A stretch of DNA of 64,000 nt from Earliella scabrosa. Lineage: Eukaryota > Basidiomycota > Agaricomycetes > Polyporales > Polyporaceae. This document shows, one piece after another, positions 22,666 to 34,000 of this stretch (position 1 is its first letter; each line of letters opens with the position of its first letter). The stretch is taken from the NCBI GenBank assembly GCA_022605405.1, contig JABYQQ010000030.1:124001-188000 (forward strand), written 5' to 3'. A program made the position numbers and the translations under genes. The notes under the pieces were generated by a model, which saw only the letters and a list, made by a program, of their open reading frames with translations, did no database searches and was not told the origin of the DNA.

Positions 22666-24289
22666 ATGTCTTCCGATATTGTCCCAGTCTATGAGGGTTA
22701 TTACCTCCACACGCTCATCGGAAATACCATCATCAGTACGTGCATCACAGTTCGTGGAATGTTGGACGTCAGTCGGTGCTCACTTTGTGCATTCCCTTTT
22801 CGTGTGTAGCCATGGTCGTCTACGAGCACATCATCACGTTCTCCTCTGAAGTGGACCTATATTGGCGGCGCAAGGGTGGACTAGCACACGCGCTGTTCTT
22901 CGCCAACCGCTACATCAATTTAATTGACAACGGTCCGCTCTGGCGCTGGCTGCAGTCATCGACTCCGGTATGTACATCAATCATTGCGACGGCTGAACGA
23001 ACGCTCATGACTCCTTGCGTGCAAGTTCGTGAAGTGAGCTAGATATGACATCCTCGCCCGGTGTTCACCGTCTCATCTGTCATCTTCAGCTGCATCGTCA
23101 GCTACTACCTATCTACTGTTATTATAGTTGCGCGTTGGTTTGTTCTGGGCGGTGAGTTCCAAAGAGGTACAACAAGTCGTCGTATTAACTGACGGATATA
23201 TCATAGCGATCTCTGGACTCCGCGCCTTTGCCGTGAATGGCGGTCGGTATCCGATCCCCATTCTCGTTTCTCTTCTGTATTGCGTCCCGCTAGCTCAGAC
23301 TATCGTACGTGCACCCATAATTCGAACTGCTCATATTCTGCTGACGACGGACTGCATAGATTATCACGAGCTGTACGAATCCTTCAATCGACCCATTCAA
23401 AGGATGCAGACAAGACACCAGTGTGCCTTCTTGGCTGAGCGTCAAGTAAGGGCTAGCCATATTGTTCTATCACACCAGCTCTTATGATCTCATCCCCACT
23501 CTATCAATTGAAACAGAGGTACGTGCACATTCATCTATTGTGTCACGGCGACGAGCTAATGCACCGTGCTCAGCTACGACGGTCGGGTCACGAGTCGCAC
23601 TCATATTGGCAGACGGCATTGTCGCGGCTTTAACTTGGTGGACGACGCGCAGTGCGGCCCGACTACACCGCAAAACCCTCGGCGGGAATGCATCATTTGC
23701 GCGATTGCTTCTCAGGGATGGTATGCGCATTGTATAACTCCTCGGCAACGGACACATTGCTGACTACTGCTACCGGACAGGAACGATATACTTTGTGTGA
23801 GTACATCCAGCAGTCGAAAATCAGATGGCGTCTGGTCTAACATGGCCCTCAGCGTCTTCACAATACTGAATGTCCTGCATCTGGTGCTGACTCGGCTATC
23901 GGCAAGTGTCTTATGCTGGCCTCCCGGACACTCTGCTAACCGGCCGACTGCAGATTGTGGTTCCCGATCACAAGGGCGTGGTAGTCAGCGCTGTGGGATC
24001 ATACACTACACCGTGCGTTATTGAGCTATGAGGGCAGTATATCCGTAATCCGATGCTGATACAAGTGTACAGGATCACGTCCATATTGATCTCCCGTTTC
24101 CTGCTCCATCTGCGGAGACTGAACAAGCGTATTACGGAGCCCACATTGCCGTCCCAAGCCGACGATCTACACGGTCTATCAACCATAGACTTCGAGATGA
24201 AGTACCCATCCTCTGAGGCCCGTTCGGACGATAATCCAGAGCAAACCTCCGCGATCGGTGGTGCGAGGATGAATCCGACTCAATTCTAG
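22666..24289 (+). CDS. DUF6533-family multi-pass membrane protein (copy A)
   Basis: Starts MSSDIVPVYEGYYLHTL (22666-22735). Exon 2 (22810-22967) carries the DUF6533 core: MVVYEHIITFSSEVDLYWRRK and LFFANRYINLIDN. An 8 nt exon TTCGTGAA (23026-23033) and exons at 23090-23151, 23207-23304 and 23360-23445 follow in frame. Later exons give a helix VALILADGIVAALTWW, the GTIYFV and SVFTILNVLHLVL helices, and the family's C-terminal RITSILISRFLLHLRRLN, ending in a hydrophilic tail. The overall plan is about seven hydrophobic segments and a cytosolic-type tail. The join near 23500-23575 did not resolve cleanly, so one exon border is uncertain or the gene carries a small lesion. Function of the family is unknown. 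Confidence 0.72.
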
Positions 24290-24483
24290 ATGAAGAACGG
24301 AGGCTCTACAATCGGACAAAAAAGTCTCCCGTCTGTTACACGGGTTGACTTTGTGCTCGTCCTCCCCCCCTCTCCAAGCGCTCTCCGCGTCGCCACCGTT
24401 CCTCCCGGCCAACCTATGCCCGACGCTCGCTCCGCTCACTGGCGCCTGTCCTCCGGCCGTCACGAACCCGGACGTGAACGGCA

Positions 24484-24960
24484 TTGTCATCCGCCCCTAA
24501 CTTCTGTACGGCTGCTCTGGTAGGCGCGGCTCTTCAAGAGCGCGTATGAAGGAGAGGTCAAGTGGTTCGGTACCCCCGGCGGACGGTTGGCACTCCTCCA
24601 TGTGGACGACCTCACGGAGTTGTATGTCCTCACTGCGGAGAAGGCGCCGATTGTCCGTGGACAGCTGATCGATGCGTCGAACGCCATCAACGAGAGCGTA
24701 GACGCGGTCCTGCAGAGGCTGGTCGAGATCTCCGACGCGAAGGGGTACAGTTCCATCGAACCAACAAATGGTGAGCATGCTCGATGTCCATTCGCTATTT
24801 GGCTGCTCATGATTGCTCTCTATCAGTCTTTGAGACTTCTCTGATCACGACCGGGATCTGCGGCCTTACCTAGCCCGCTCTACTCGGATGGAATCCACGG
24901 AAGGCGGGATTACTCGACCATCCAGGCGTGGAAGGCGAGTGAAGGGAGGGATTTCTGACT
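24484..24960 (+). pseudogene. Decayed NAD(P)-binding (NmrA/epimerase-like) gene fragment
   Basis: The longest intact piece reads VKWFGTPGGRLALLHVDDL and continues through LYVLTAEKAPIVRGQLIDAS to a good donor at 24772, which looks like the C-terminal half of an extended short-chain dehydrogenase/epimerase. Upstream, NGIVIRP is followed by a stop and LLYGCSG, and the frame then shifts before the intact piece. Downstream, FETSLITTGICGL meets another stop, and PRKAGLLDHP again shifts frame. No start, Rossmann glycine motif or catalytic YxxxK is visible, so this is a truncated relic. Confidence 0.6.
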
Positions 24961-25181
24961 AGACGTCAATGATATATATGCCTCTGTTTTCTATGACTTT
25001 AGCATGTCGTCTCTCAGTGCGTCATCAGAGTAGCTACGGCGAGATGTAGGTCTCAAATTCCTTGTACGCGTACGAATGGCAGGTGCGAGGAGGAAAAGCA
25101 AAGTATTATGCGAGTTTCTATCATATGGTTCTATTGACATGTATGCGAGTCACTCCAGTCCGTCGTCCCAAAGATATCGAC

Positions 25182-26946
25182 TCATTCTTCCATCATGCCC
25201 TCGAGATAGGGATCATCTGAGTAACGCACCACGGAGGAGTCACTAGTACTTGAGCGTGAAGTGTCCATGTCACATTCTTCTGGGCACGCTGCACCGTTTG
25301 GGGTAGCTACTAAGTCACCACTGTGCTCCTCCCAGTCGTCTGCGGTCCAGCTGAATGTTCGGGTGGTGGCGGCAAGGTTTCCTACTATCACGGAGGAGAT
25401 CTTCGGGAACCTGCGGAAGGCCACGGAAGTCCCGGCCATTGACTCCTCCCAAGGCCTCGTTCCTTGCCCGAGTCCACCATCAGACAGGTAAATGCCGCGC
25501 AGATTCAACATAAATCGGCAAAGGATGATATCGGTGAACCTGTGTGTGGAGTTATGGTAAAACTCGTGAGTACCATTCTGTACTCGGCGAGTGGTGCAAG
25601 ACAAACACATGATGGAAGCATGACCATACTATCACTAATATGTTGCCTTGTGTCTGCATGCGAGGGGGTAAGTGAGTACGCTCCAATTCGTGGATAGGGA
25701 GATACGCACGTTCGACGCGTATCTCATCAAGATGTTTCCAATCAAGAGTCTGTATCCGCAGTTGAACGAGGGAGAGAGACGGCAGTGACGTCCATTGGTC
25801 TCTTACAGAAAGAATATGGAACCTGCCTCATCCACGGTCAGATATTGGGGACATGTGTAGCAATGCAGCGAGCGCACCATCCTTTGCGAGGAGTGTGCTC
25901 AATGGAACGGTCACTCCTCCTCGGTATGCGTCCCATTTGATGGAGAACGTTTTGTGCCATGTGAGTCCGACCAGGAACAGGTTTGCAGCAGTGTCGCACA
26001 CCACAGGGGCGACATCGACTATCAGGACGACAGTGGTAAGTCATGTGCAGTGCAGATGCATGAAGCATATTCGTGTACTTACAGCTGAAAATAGCAGGGA
26101 TGTTTCACGTTGGTCAACGAGCTTCGGCAAAGTGTAGAAACTGATGAACGGCAGAGCACTCACATATATCTATATGTTTTCGTGGATAGCCCATTGTATA
26201 CAGAGCTGGGGACAGAGTACGAAGCCTTTCGTTTGTTTTGAGGTTGAGATAACTCGAATGAGGCTACTCAAACTCTAGACTTACCAGATACACAGCGGGA
26301 GATACAGAGGCGAGAGGAATCACAATGATGAGAGCTCGACGGTCTCGTAGTGAGACACCATATACTCGGAAGACAGTCACCACTCATAATAAAGCAGGTC
26401 AGCGCAAAACACATGATACTCAGAATGAATTCGCACGTGCTGAGGAGAGATGAACCAGCGTAGTACACACAACATGAATGATCAGAATGCCTATCTTCTC
26501 CTGAACATGGCATGATCAGAACGCAGGCACGAATGAAAACAGGAGAGTTAATGGTACCTGGCCGGCAAATTCTACCACGCACCAAAGGAGGCAGCCGAGG
26601 GCACTTGCGTAACGCAAGACCAGAAAAATGAGTGTCGCGCCGGTGAAGTTGCGCTTCCAGATACGCTCGACCTCCATTGAGAATGTGAGCGCAATATCGA
26701 AGGACAGGAGGGCTTAGAGGGATCAATAAAGGAGTGTCGCCATATGGACGAATTGGCAGACTGTTCACCTGCTGATGCGAACATACAATAATGCGACACT
26801 CGTCTGTTATATGCGGAGTCAGAAAAGTCAGTTGGTGAGACACAGATTCGTAGTACCAGGTGGAAATATAGTACGTACCCTTCGAAAGCGCCAGTAAGCT
26901 CATTTCCTGTGTCTCCAGTTGTTGCGTCACGGTGGACCGAAGACAT
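25182..26946 (-). CDS. DUF6533-family multi-pass membrane protein (copy B)
   Basis: The minus-strand gene begins MSSVHRDATTGDTGNELTG (26946). The DUF6533 core spans LLSFDIALTFSMEVERIWKR and GATLIFLVLRYASALGCLLW. Further exons give CEFILSIMCFALTCFIM and VFRVYGVSLRDRRALIIVIP. The last exon has FTDIILCRFMLNLRGIYL, the family's C-terminal helix, then an acidic Ser-rich tail to the stop at 25182. It is the most divergent of the four copies in the window (different N-terminus, longer tail). Internal exon borders between 25610 and 26500 are not fixed. Confidence 0.65.
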
Positions 26947-27960
26947 GCTAACGGCAGTAGAGGCTCCAAGAACCTGGCCTGGCACAGAAAGCGACAAGTA
27001 GTTATGATAAGATGAAGGGGAGCGGCGAGAGAATGTAGCAGGAGGCTCTCTGCAACACCCTTATTATGGTCCTCCTCCGATCCCTCGGGCCGCCTAACGC
27101 GCTATAGACTCAAACCGTACTACCTCCGGGGCCAGCTTGAACGAGTTGGGAATGTGGACACCCCACCTGCACCCCACCATGTCCGATTGTCAGACGCCTA
27201 CGGAGGGGTTTTGCAGCCGTGGGCACCGGCCGTTGCGCGTGTCGCCTGATGCTGAACTTTGTCCGTACGTTAGGCAACCGTGGGGGCCTGGGGCTGCAGA
27301 GACGGACCTTGCTTATGCTTCCCGAGCCTCTCTTCACCTTGCTAGTGGTAGCTCTATGGTTGTTATTGCCCTATTCTGTCCTCGTGGCCCTCGTCGCACA
27401 CTCCATTCACCTGCCTCACATGCCGCCCGCCGAATCGGAGTCGCTATTCTCGTCGCGCTTCCAACCGTCCTCTTTGGCCTCTGTAACATCGTGGGCATCA
27501 GCGAGAGCAAAACAGTACACCCAGGGGAAGAAGTGCGAGAGTGAGAGGGGACAAGTGAGGGAACGAGAGGAGCAGAGTGAGGGGACGGCGGCAGATGTGC
27601 TCATTGGTGCCCTCGTACTAATCGTTCCCCGTGCTCGTCGTTGTGGTAACTAGGGGTCCGAAAGAGCCACGGTGGACGTTGCTTGTCCTCTTATGCTACG
27701 ACGGAATCCTCAAGTATGTGCCGCTAGAACATGCATCCCGCACCGTCACGATAATATCTGCATCGAACGCCGACCTACGCCGACAACACACAAACACAAC
27801 TATCACGCATCATCAATCGAAGGTCGGGCGACCCGATTGAACATTGTCATCGGCGAAGAGACAAATGCAACCAGAAATGTGAGCGCCTTATATGGAGGGT
27901 GATATGAGCAACTCGAATGCACTGTGAACATACCGAAGACTCACAAGATGAGAAACACGA
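26947..27960. other. Stretch without a recognised gene
   Basis: A 144-codon plus-strand frame at 27219-27653 contains a hydrophobic run (LFTLLVVALWLLLPYSVLVAL) and an Arg/Glu-rich tail, but overlapping frames are equally long and no family is recognised. It may be a relic. Confidence 0.2.
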
Positions 27961-28714
27961 CTAGCCATCCATGGGAAGCCTGACGTTGAGCGGCATCTCC
28001 AAAATGTCATCCCACGAAAGCGACGACCACTTTTCTGGGTGATCCTTGGCATTCTGGTAGTGCGCAAAGGCTAGTGCAGTCTGTCGCGCACATACAGCTG
28101 GGGAGACGCGGCCGATGCCTGTGGCGAGGCCCGTCATGCCAACGGACGTGATGGGGACCAGAGCTGAGTCTTGCTCAGCCGCCCGGGCGTTGTGCTCGTC
28201 GATCGCGACGAGGAGAGACCAGACGCAATTGTACACAATCTCCTTGTGCCACGTGACATCGGAAGGGAAGCGCATCGTAGGGCACAGGGCGATATACCGG
28301 CAGTTGAACGTGTTGGGGTGGCAAGGCGTGCCGGTGAGGGGGATTAGAGTGCATGTACCCGGAGGCGCGAAACCTCGCCAGCGCTGGTACAGGACGGTTT
28401 GCGCTGTGCGGGTGAGGGCTTCTGGATCATCCTCAGGTGTGAGGACCTCCGAGAGGATTTGGTCAAACCTATGAAAAGTAGCAGAGTTAACTGTACATCA
28501 AGGCAGTAGCGGCGAGACCATACCCTCCATCAAATCTGCCGAACGAGTTGGCAGGAGAGACAAGACAGTCAAAGATTGTGTTTGACTGCTGCAGACTAGT
28601 GTGCACAAAGGACACACGATCCCGAACTTTGTCTGGAACTATGGCGAAGAACGACTGTCGCCACTGGTCGACAAGGTCTTCATCAATCGAGAACAGAGTG
28701 AAGTTTATAGTCAT
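27961..28714 (-). CDS. Macro-domain-like protein
   Basis: Two exons (28714-28524 and 28468-27961) give 232 residues. The fold signature is a strand-rich start (NFTLFSIDEDLVDQW), FDCLVSPANSFGRFDGGFD (the macro-domain N-A-N and glycine-rich ADP-ribose loop), and late GMTGLATGIGRVSP. Macro domains bind or hydrolyse ADP-ribose derivatives, including ADP-ribose 1''-phosphate from tRNA splicing. The Asn of SPAN and the loop glycines are present, so ligand binding is plausible. Nothing nearby indicates the substrate. The intron position breaks the conserved Gly-Gly-Phe, and the rejoined frame fits exactly. Confidence 0.75.
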
Positions 28715-28771
28715 GGAGGCAACGGGGAGGGTCAGGAGGGGTCAGGGGAAATTATGGTGTGGGGTTCGAGT

Positions 28772-29140
28772 TCAATCTTGAATCAGATCTGTTGTGTGGG
28801 AACTCCGGCATGCCCAGGGCCTGATTGGATCTTGCCAAAAAGCGGTGCAGCGGAACAGCGTGCACGCCTCTGCCCGACGCACCATCCCCGCGCGGGGACG
28901 AGCGATCAAGCTACAAGACGGTGCATCGAATATCATTGGTGTACAGTGGCGTGCAGCGCAGAACAGAACCTCGTACAATTGCCCCCACTCCCACCCATCG
29001 CGGCTGGGATTCGGCTTCCCTGGCTGTCCATAGTCTCCGTAAAACTCACTTGGCCTGAGGAGAATCATAGCAGGATGAAGCAGACGACAGAGAAGATGGA
29101 GGTGAGAGACAACAATACATATTGCGAAGGGCTGGTACAA
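28772..29140 (-). CDS. Unrecognised open frame, possibly one exon of a lineage-specific gene
   Basis: A 122-codon minus-strand frame, hydrophobic at the start (ICIVVSHLHLLCRLLHPAMI), then FYGDYGQPGKPNPSRDGWEW and CAARHCTPMIFDAPSC. Composition looks protein-like, but I know no family. The hydrophobic segment might be a membrane helix. An alternative frame with an upstream ATG at 29167 overlaps it, so the start and exon structure are open. Confidence 0.25.
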   Translation of the reverse strand: MYQPFAICIVVSHLHLLCRLLHPAMILLRPSEFYGDYGQPGKPNPSRDGWEWGQLYEVLFCAARHCTPMIFDAPSCSLIARPRAGMVRRAEACTLFRCTAFWQDPIRPWACRSSHTTDLIQD

Positions 29141-29602
29141 GCAGCGAGTAATATACGGCGGTCATGATATCATGATGCGGCAATGATCTTTCCGAGCTAC
29201 AGTGGGTGGGCCGGCAAGAGAATCCTGGCAACACGAAGGTAAGCCGCCATGTCAAACATTCCCTCTCAACTTGACCGCGCGTCGTTCAGGGCGAACTGAC
29301 CTGGGAGTAAGAGGACAACGCGGCCGCGATGTGCGTGCGTCAGCCCCTAAACATCCCTTATCCAGCAACCCTTCACTCCACTCTAGCTCACTCCTCGCTT
29401 GAGCCTTCGTCTGCCGGAACTTCCTTGAATCGTTCTCGTCCACCGCGTCCTCACCGCTCTACCCCACCGAGTCTTGGTCTCCAGAGTCACGGCGCGCAGC
29501 CGAGTCTACCTGCGCTCCAGTGTTCGGTTGCCTTTAAGCAACATCGCCAGGCTTGATGTCCTTCCACCCAGAACCAGGCACGCTGTCCATCCACGCGAGG
29601 TA

Positions 29603-30407
29603 CTAGATGGCTCGGATGGCAAGGAGGTTGTCCATCTCTTTGGTGTTCACCCAAGGAAAGATGCCTCGCAGCATTTCGTAGGTGATCTCGCGGCGACCGA
29701 ACAGGCCGTGGAGCTTTTGGCCAGTATTGACGATGACGAAGTGGTAGGGAATGTGGAGGTCTAAGGTTCCGAGGGTTTGGAAGTCGTACCAGTGTTGAAC
29801 GACCCGGGGTTCGGCTTCGAGGTCTGCGGAGGGGTCCTCGAGCCTGATGACATTTACGGACTTGACCATGTTGGGGAGAGGGTAGAAACGATATTTGAAC
29901 GACGTCATGTTCCCGTAGAACTGGACCCGGCGGCTCGGTCTCAGAGGAAGTTCGAAGAGTAGAGTATGTAGCGCGTACCTCGGAGGGATGGCATCGCGCA
30001 TTGAGTGTTTTGCCCTTTGGTACAACTGTCAGCGGGTACACATGCTCATCGACGTAAACTTTGTGCATCTTCTCGACGATCTTGACGTCCTCGGGGTACC
30101 AAAACCACCCGGTAGGCCGGGTGTTCTTGTTTCGGTCGAATAAGGCTCCCAGAGCTACCTGTACTGTACTCATGCTAGTATCGAGCACACCACGCGTAGT
30201 GAGGTGGGTTGTAACTCACGAGGCTGTAGATTCTCGCGCGTATCGACGTCCAACGTCTTGTAGTCCATGTTCCAGGCCCATTCTAGCTTCTCTAACTGTC
30301 GCCACCGAGCTGCTCATGAGCCTCAGGAGCCCAAGATGACAAATACGTACATCCGTCTCCGATGTGGCATCATCCAGTACGTAAGAGTCCTCGATGATCA
30401 TTTGCAC
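29603..30407 (-). CDS. HNH-nuclease-like hypothetical protein (basidiomycete type), 5' end not resolved
   Basis: Exons read on the minus strand give, in order, MIIEDSYVLDDATSETD, LEKLEWAWNMDYKTLDVD, LGALFDRNKNTRPTGWFWYP, then FYGNMTSFKYRFYPLPNMV and a tail ending LLAIRAI (stop 29603-29605). The order 'WN...LDVDTRENL...LH-like ALFD...W...P' followed by a beta-rich 'FKYRFYPLP' matches my recollection of large families of basidiomycete proteins annotated with HNH endonuclease domains, but I do not see an intact HNH catalytic set here. More 5' exons may lie in 30408-30960, where several open pieces occur (for example EQLDEYVGVERNRLQWD), but no clean join was found. It may be a decayed copy. Confidence 0.4.
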
Positions 30408-31071
30408 CGCGAGACACTACACAGCGGGTAGTAGGCGTCCCGAGCTGTTGAACGTCGTCAACGGCGGGGCTCAGAGACGCGGAGGACGAATAAGCTTGCC
30501 TGCGCTTGAATGTCCTCGAGTGGCTGATCGTCCCCAACCCGAGTCCGGTGAGGTGGGGTCGGGGGAATCGGGTCCATCGCCAACGCGAAAGCTTGAGGCG
30601 GGGGAGTGCAGAGGGCAAGAGTCGAGCTGAGAGATGGTCGTGGTCGAGAGCAGGATCCGTCGTCGACGCGCGTACCCTCGCACTCGCACTGGCAGCAAGG
30701 CCATGACAGAGGCGACGCCTGTAGGCGCCCATCACTCCGAGGTGCCCTACACTGGCAGCAAGTCCGGGCGACCTAGTGACAATCCCATTGCAACCGGTTA
30801 CGCTCGACGCCGACATACTCGTCCAGTTGCTCCGTCTCAAGCGACGCCACTGCTCATGGTTGAGTTCGAGCCTGCAGGGCGCAAATAAGACCACAAGCAT
30901 CGGACGAGACAGTGGGACGTGACCCGAGCTAGGTAGAAGGCTGGGTGTACTTGCAGCAGGCTCACTTTCGGAAACGGGGACGTCGTCCGATAGCCCAATA
31001 AATACTAATCAACGAGAGCTGTAAGATACACACGATGAGAGCAGCACAAATGATACCACAGAAACAATTCA
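30408..31071. other. Stretch that may hold 5' exons of the HNH-like gene
   Basis: The minus-strand frame at 30370-30900 (176 codons) is Arg/Ser-rich, and other frames contain short plausible exons. None is supported well enough for a call. The 3' end of the SH3/RA gene lies at 31072. Confidence 0.25.
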
Positions 31072-34000
31072 TTAGTGGACGTGGATCGCCTGCTGCAACA
31101 GCTCGTCCAGAGTCTACACCACACAGAGCACCATCAGTACGACGCTCGTCCGACGCCCACCACACATCAAGGTTGCTCACCTGGTCCATCTCCTCCAGCT
31201 GCTTGAAGGTGCTCGCGTAGATGTTCCTTATCTCCGGGTGCAGCGTCGCCGGGTCGAGCGGCTTCCCGAACAACATCTCTTCGACCGAATCCAGCGGCTC
31301 GTGTTCAGGTATCTTGTTGTTCAAGGACGCCCGCATCTCGATCACGGCCATCATCTCGGTCAGACCAAAGTCGTTTTTGGGGAGGACGAGCTTCGGCTTG
31401 TTCTCCTTGAACGGCGCAGGCATGCCGTCCACGGGCGGCGGCGACGACGGCGTCGCCGTCCGGTAGTCAGATACGGCGGACGCGAAGGACGCCTGCCGTT
31501 CGTGCGGGGCGGGATAGCCACGGTTCCGGCTGCTCGCAGTGGGCGTGGCGGTGTGTGAGCGGGTGTAGTCGGATTCGCCCGGACTAGCCGTGCGGTAGCT
31601 AGAGAGGCGGCTGGCGCCAGCGGACGACCCAACCCGGGCCATGTCGCGCGCAGTGGGCGTGGCCGTACGCGAGGTCGATATTGGCTCCTGGGTGAGCTCG
31701 CCAGCAGAGTATGTTGAGTCGGTGCTCGACCGTATCGAGTCCACGCTCTGGCCAGAGGATGATTGTGACATAGGCGCCCTGCCCGTCTCCTTCTCATGCT
31801 TGATCTTGCTGAGGACACGGTCGAGCTTGGCACCCAGACCATCCTTGCCGTGTGCGAGCACGCCATGCAGCAGGTCGTCACCAGAGGAGCTAGACTTGAA
31901 GCCACCGGGTCCGACCTCTCCACGCCACTCCTCCTCGACGATGTCGCTGATGTCGTACGTCTCGCCATCCGGCTCAACGTACGAGTAGCGCATCCTGTCG
32001 TCGACCTCGTAGCGGGAGCTGCGGATCATAGCATTGCCGGGGAGGAGCACGTCCAAACCACGCGTGGAGTTGGCCTGCGCGGACAGGATGGCGCGTTGGT
32101 TGGCACGCGTTGTAGCACGCTGAGCTGCGATGATCTCCTGCTTAGACAGTTGCCGCTTCGGCTCATCATGCGCAGTCGAGTCAGACGCGGTGCTGGAGCT
32201 CGCGACGGACTCACGCAGCTGCTGCAACGCGAGTTCGTCCAGCGGTGCAGAGGAGCGGTGGCGCGCCGAGGATATGCGGTACGCCACAGCGCGACGGAGG
32301 ATGAAGATGGGGTCGTCTGGTCGGACATCGTCCGAAGAGCCCAGGAGCAACTGAGCGGAATCGATGGATCGGCGCTTGCTGTCGCTGAACCTGCGTTCCA
32401 CTTGGCGGTATGCAGGGGGTCGGGGGAACGCGTCGATGACCTTGCTTGAGGGCGAAAGCTCGCGCTCTGGACCCACAACGTCAGGGGGGCAAGTCACACA
32501 GCAAACCATTCGTTCTCACCTCTGCCATTGACTTCGACGGCAAGTCCGTACCGAACGCGAGACGAGCTTCTGCGCTTCGTCTGCTTGTCCTCGATCTCGT
32601 CTCCCCCGTCCACAACGCCTTCGGGGATGCCGAACCGGTCCAGACCCTGCTCGATGACTTCGGCAACTGTGATGTTCTTCGGGAACACGAAGATCTTCTT
32701 CCGCAAGTTCTGCGAAATACCTGGAGACGGAACTTGGCTGGCCTGCGGGCGATTGCGGAGCGTGTTCTTGAACACGATCGCCTCGGTCTGGGGGTCGAAC
32801 ACCATATCGTCGGGCAGATCCTCGGGGTAAATAACGAGCTGAAGCCCAAAGCGGAACGACGGCGAGCTGAAGCGTTCCGGCGGGACAGTGTTCCCGCCAG
32901 AGGTGGACACGGTGAGGAAGTGACGACCACGGCCGGACTCATTGTCTCCGTCGACACTCTCTGCGAGCAGGGTGTCGTCGCCGTCTTCGGTCATGCTGTC
33001 ATCTGCACGGCCTCTGCGGTTCAGGTAGAATTTGACCTGCGAGTCGTCGGTGAAGTCATTCATGGACAGCTTCTTGATGGCGGGGTGCATAGACAGGTTG
33101 CTCGCCACGGAGCTGATACTGCCCACACTGCTGCGCTTGACCTTCGGAATCTCCATCGCAGCCTCGACGAGCGATTCGAAGACGACGAGCGGTCTCTCTT
33201 CTCCACGCAGAACTGCAGAGGAGCCCTCGACCTGCTTGATCGTGAGATAGTAGTCCTTCTCGTCTTCACCTGCAGGCAGACGGAAGCGCTGGATAGCCTG
33301 GCGCACAAGGTCGGACGCGGTGGTAGAGGAGTTGAGCAAGACGGTCTTGAATGTCGCCTCTGTCTGGAGGTGGTCTCCAGCAAAGACGCGCACCACGCTG
33401 AGATCGGGAAGCCCGACACCTTGTCCGTCCATCGCGGTTGGCGACAGAACCAGAGAACCAGGGCGAGGGCGAGGGCCGCCGGCGGAGAGACCGGACGCGG
33501 AACTGGTGGACGAGCTGAATGACATTGAACTAGGCATGACTGCCGATGCGGATTGGAGACCATACGAAGGCTGTGCTTCAGGTGGCGTCGCAGGAGAGCG
33601 ATTGAGGTACTGCTGATAGAGTGCCTGCTGTTGCTGGTCGCGTTGGCGGAGGGTGGATGCATGCTGAGAGATCTGTGACTGGACCTGTGGGTTCGAATCC
33701 TGCGGAGGATGGCCCTGACCTGCCTGAGGATCTGCATGATGTTGTTGCGCCTGCAAGGACCTGCGAGGGTCTGTCGAGTTCTTCTGTTGCTGTTGTTGCT
33801 GCTGCTGCTGCATGAGCATTGCTTGCTGCTGTTGCTGGCGTGCATTCGCAGTCGTGGGGGAGTGGCCTTCTGGCGTAAGGGGGGAGGAGCGCAACGACCT
33901 GCCAGATTCTTCAGACTCGCGCAGCGAGTCCACACTCGTAGCACTGCCAGTGTCGGACTTGTCCTTGCCCTTCTCCTTGTCCTTCTTCCGTCCAAACAGC

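Noticed and set aside
33685..33705. GGTTCGAATCC resembling a tRNA B box
   Set aside because: It lies in the Gln-rich coding region of the SH3/RA gene, with no matching A box at proper distance and no acceptor-stem pairing.
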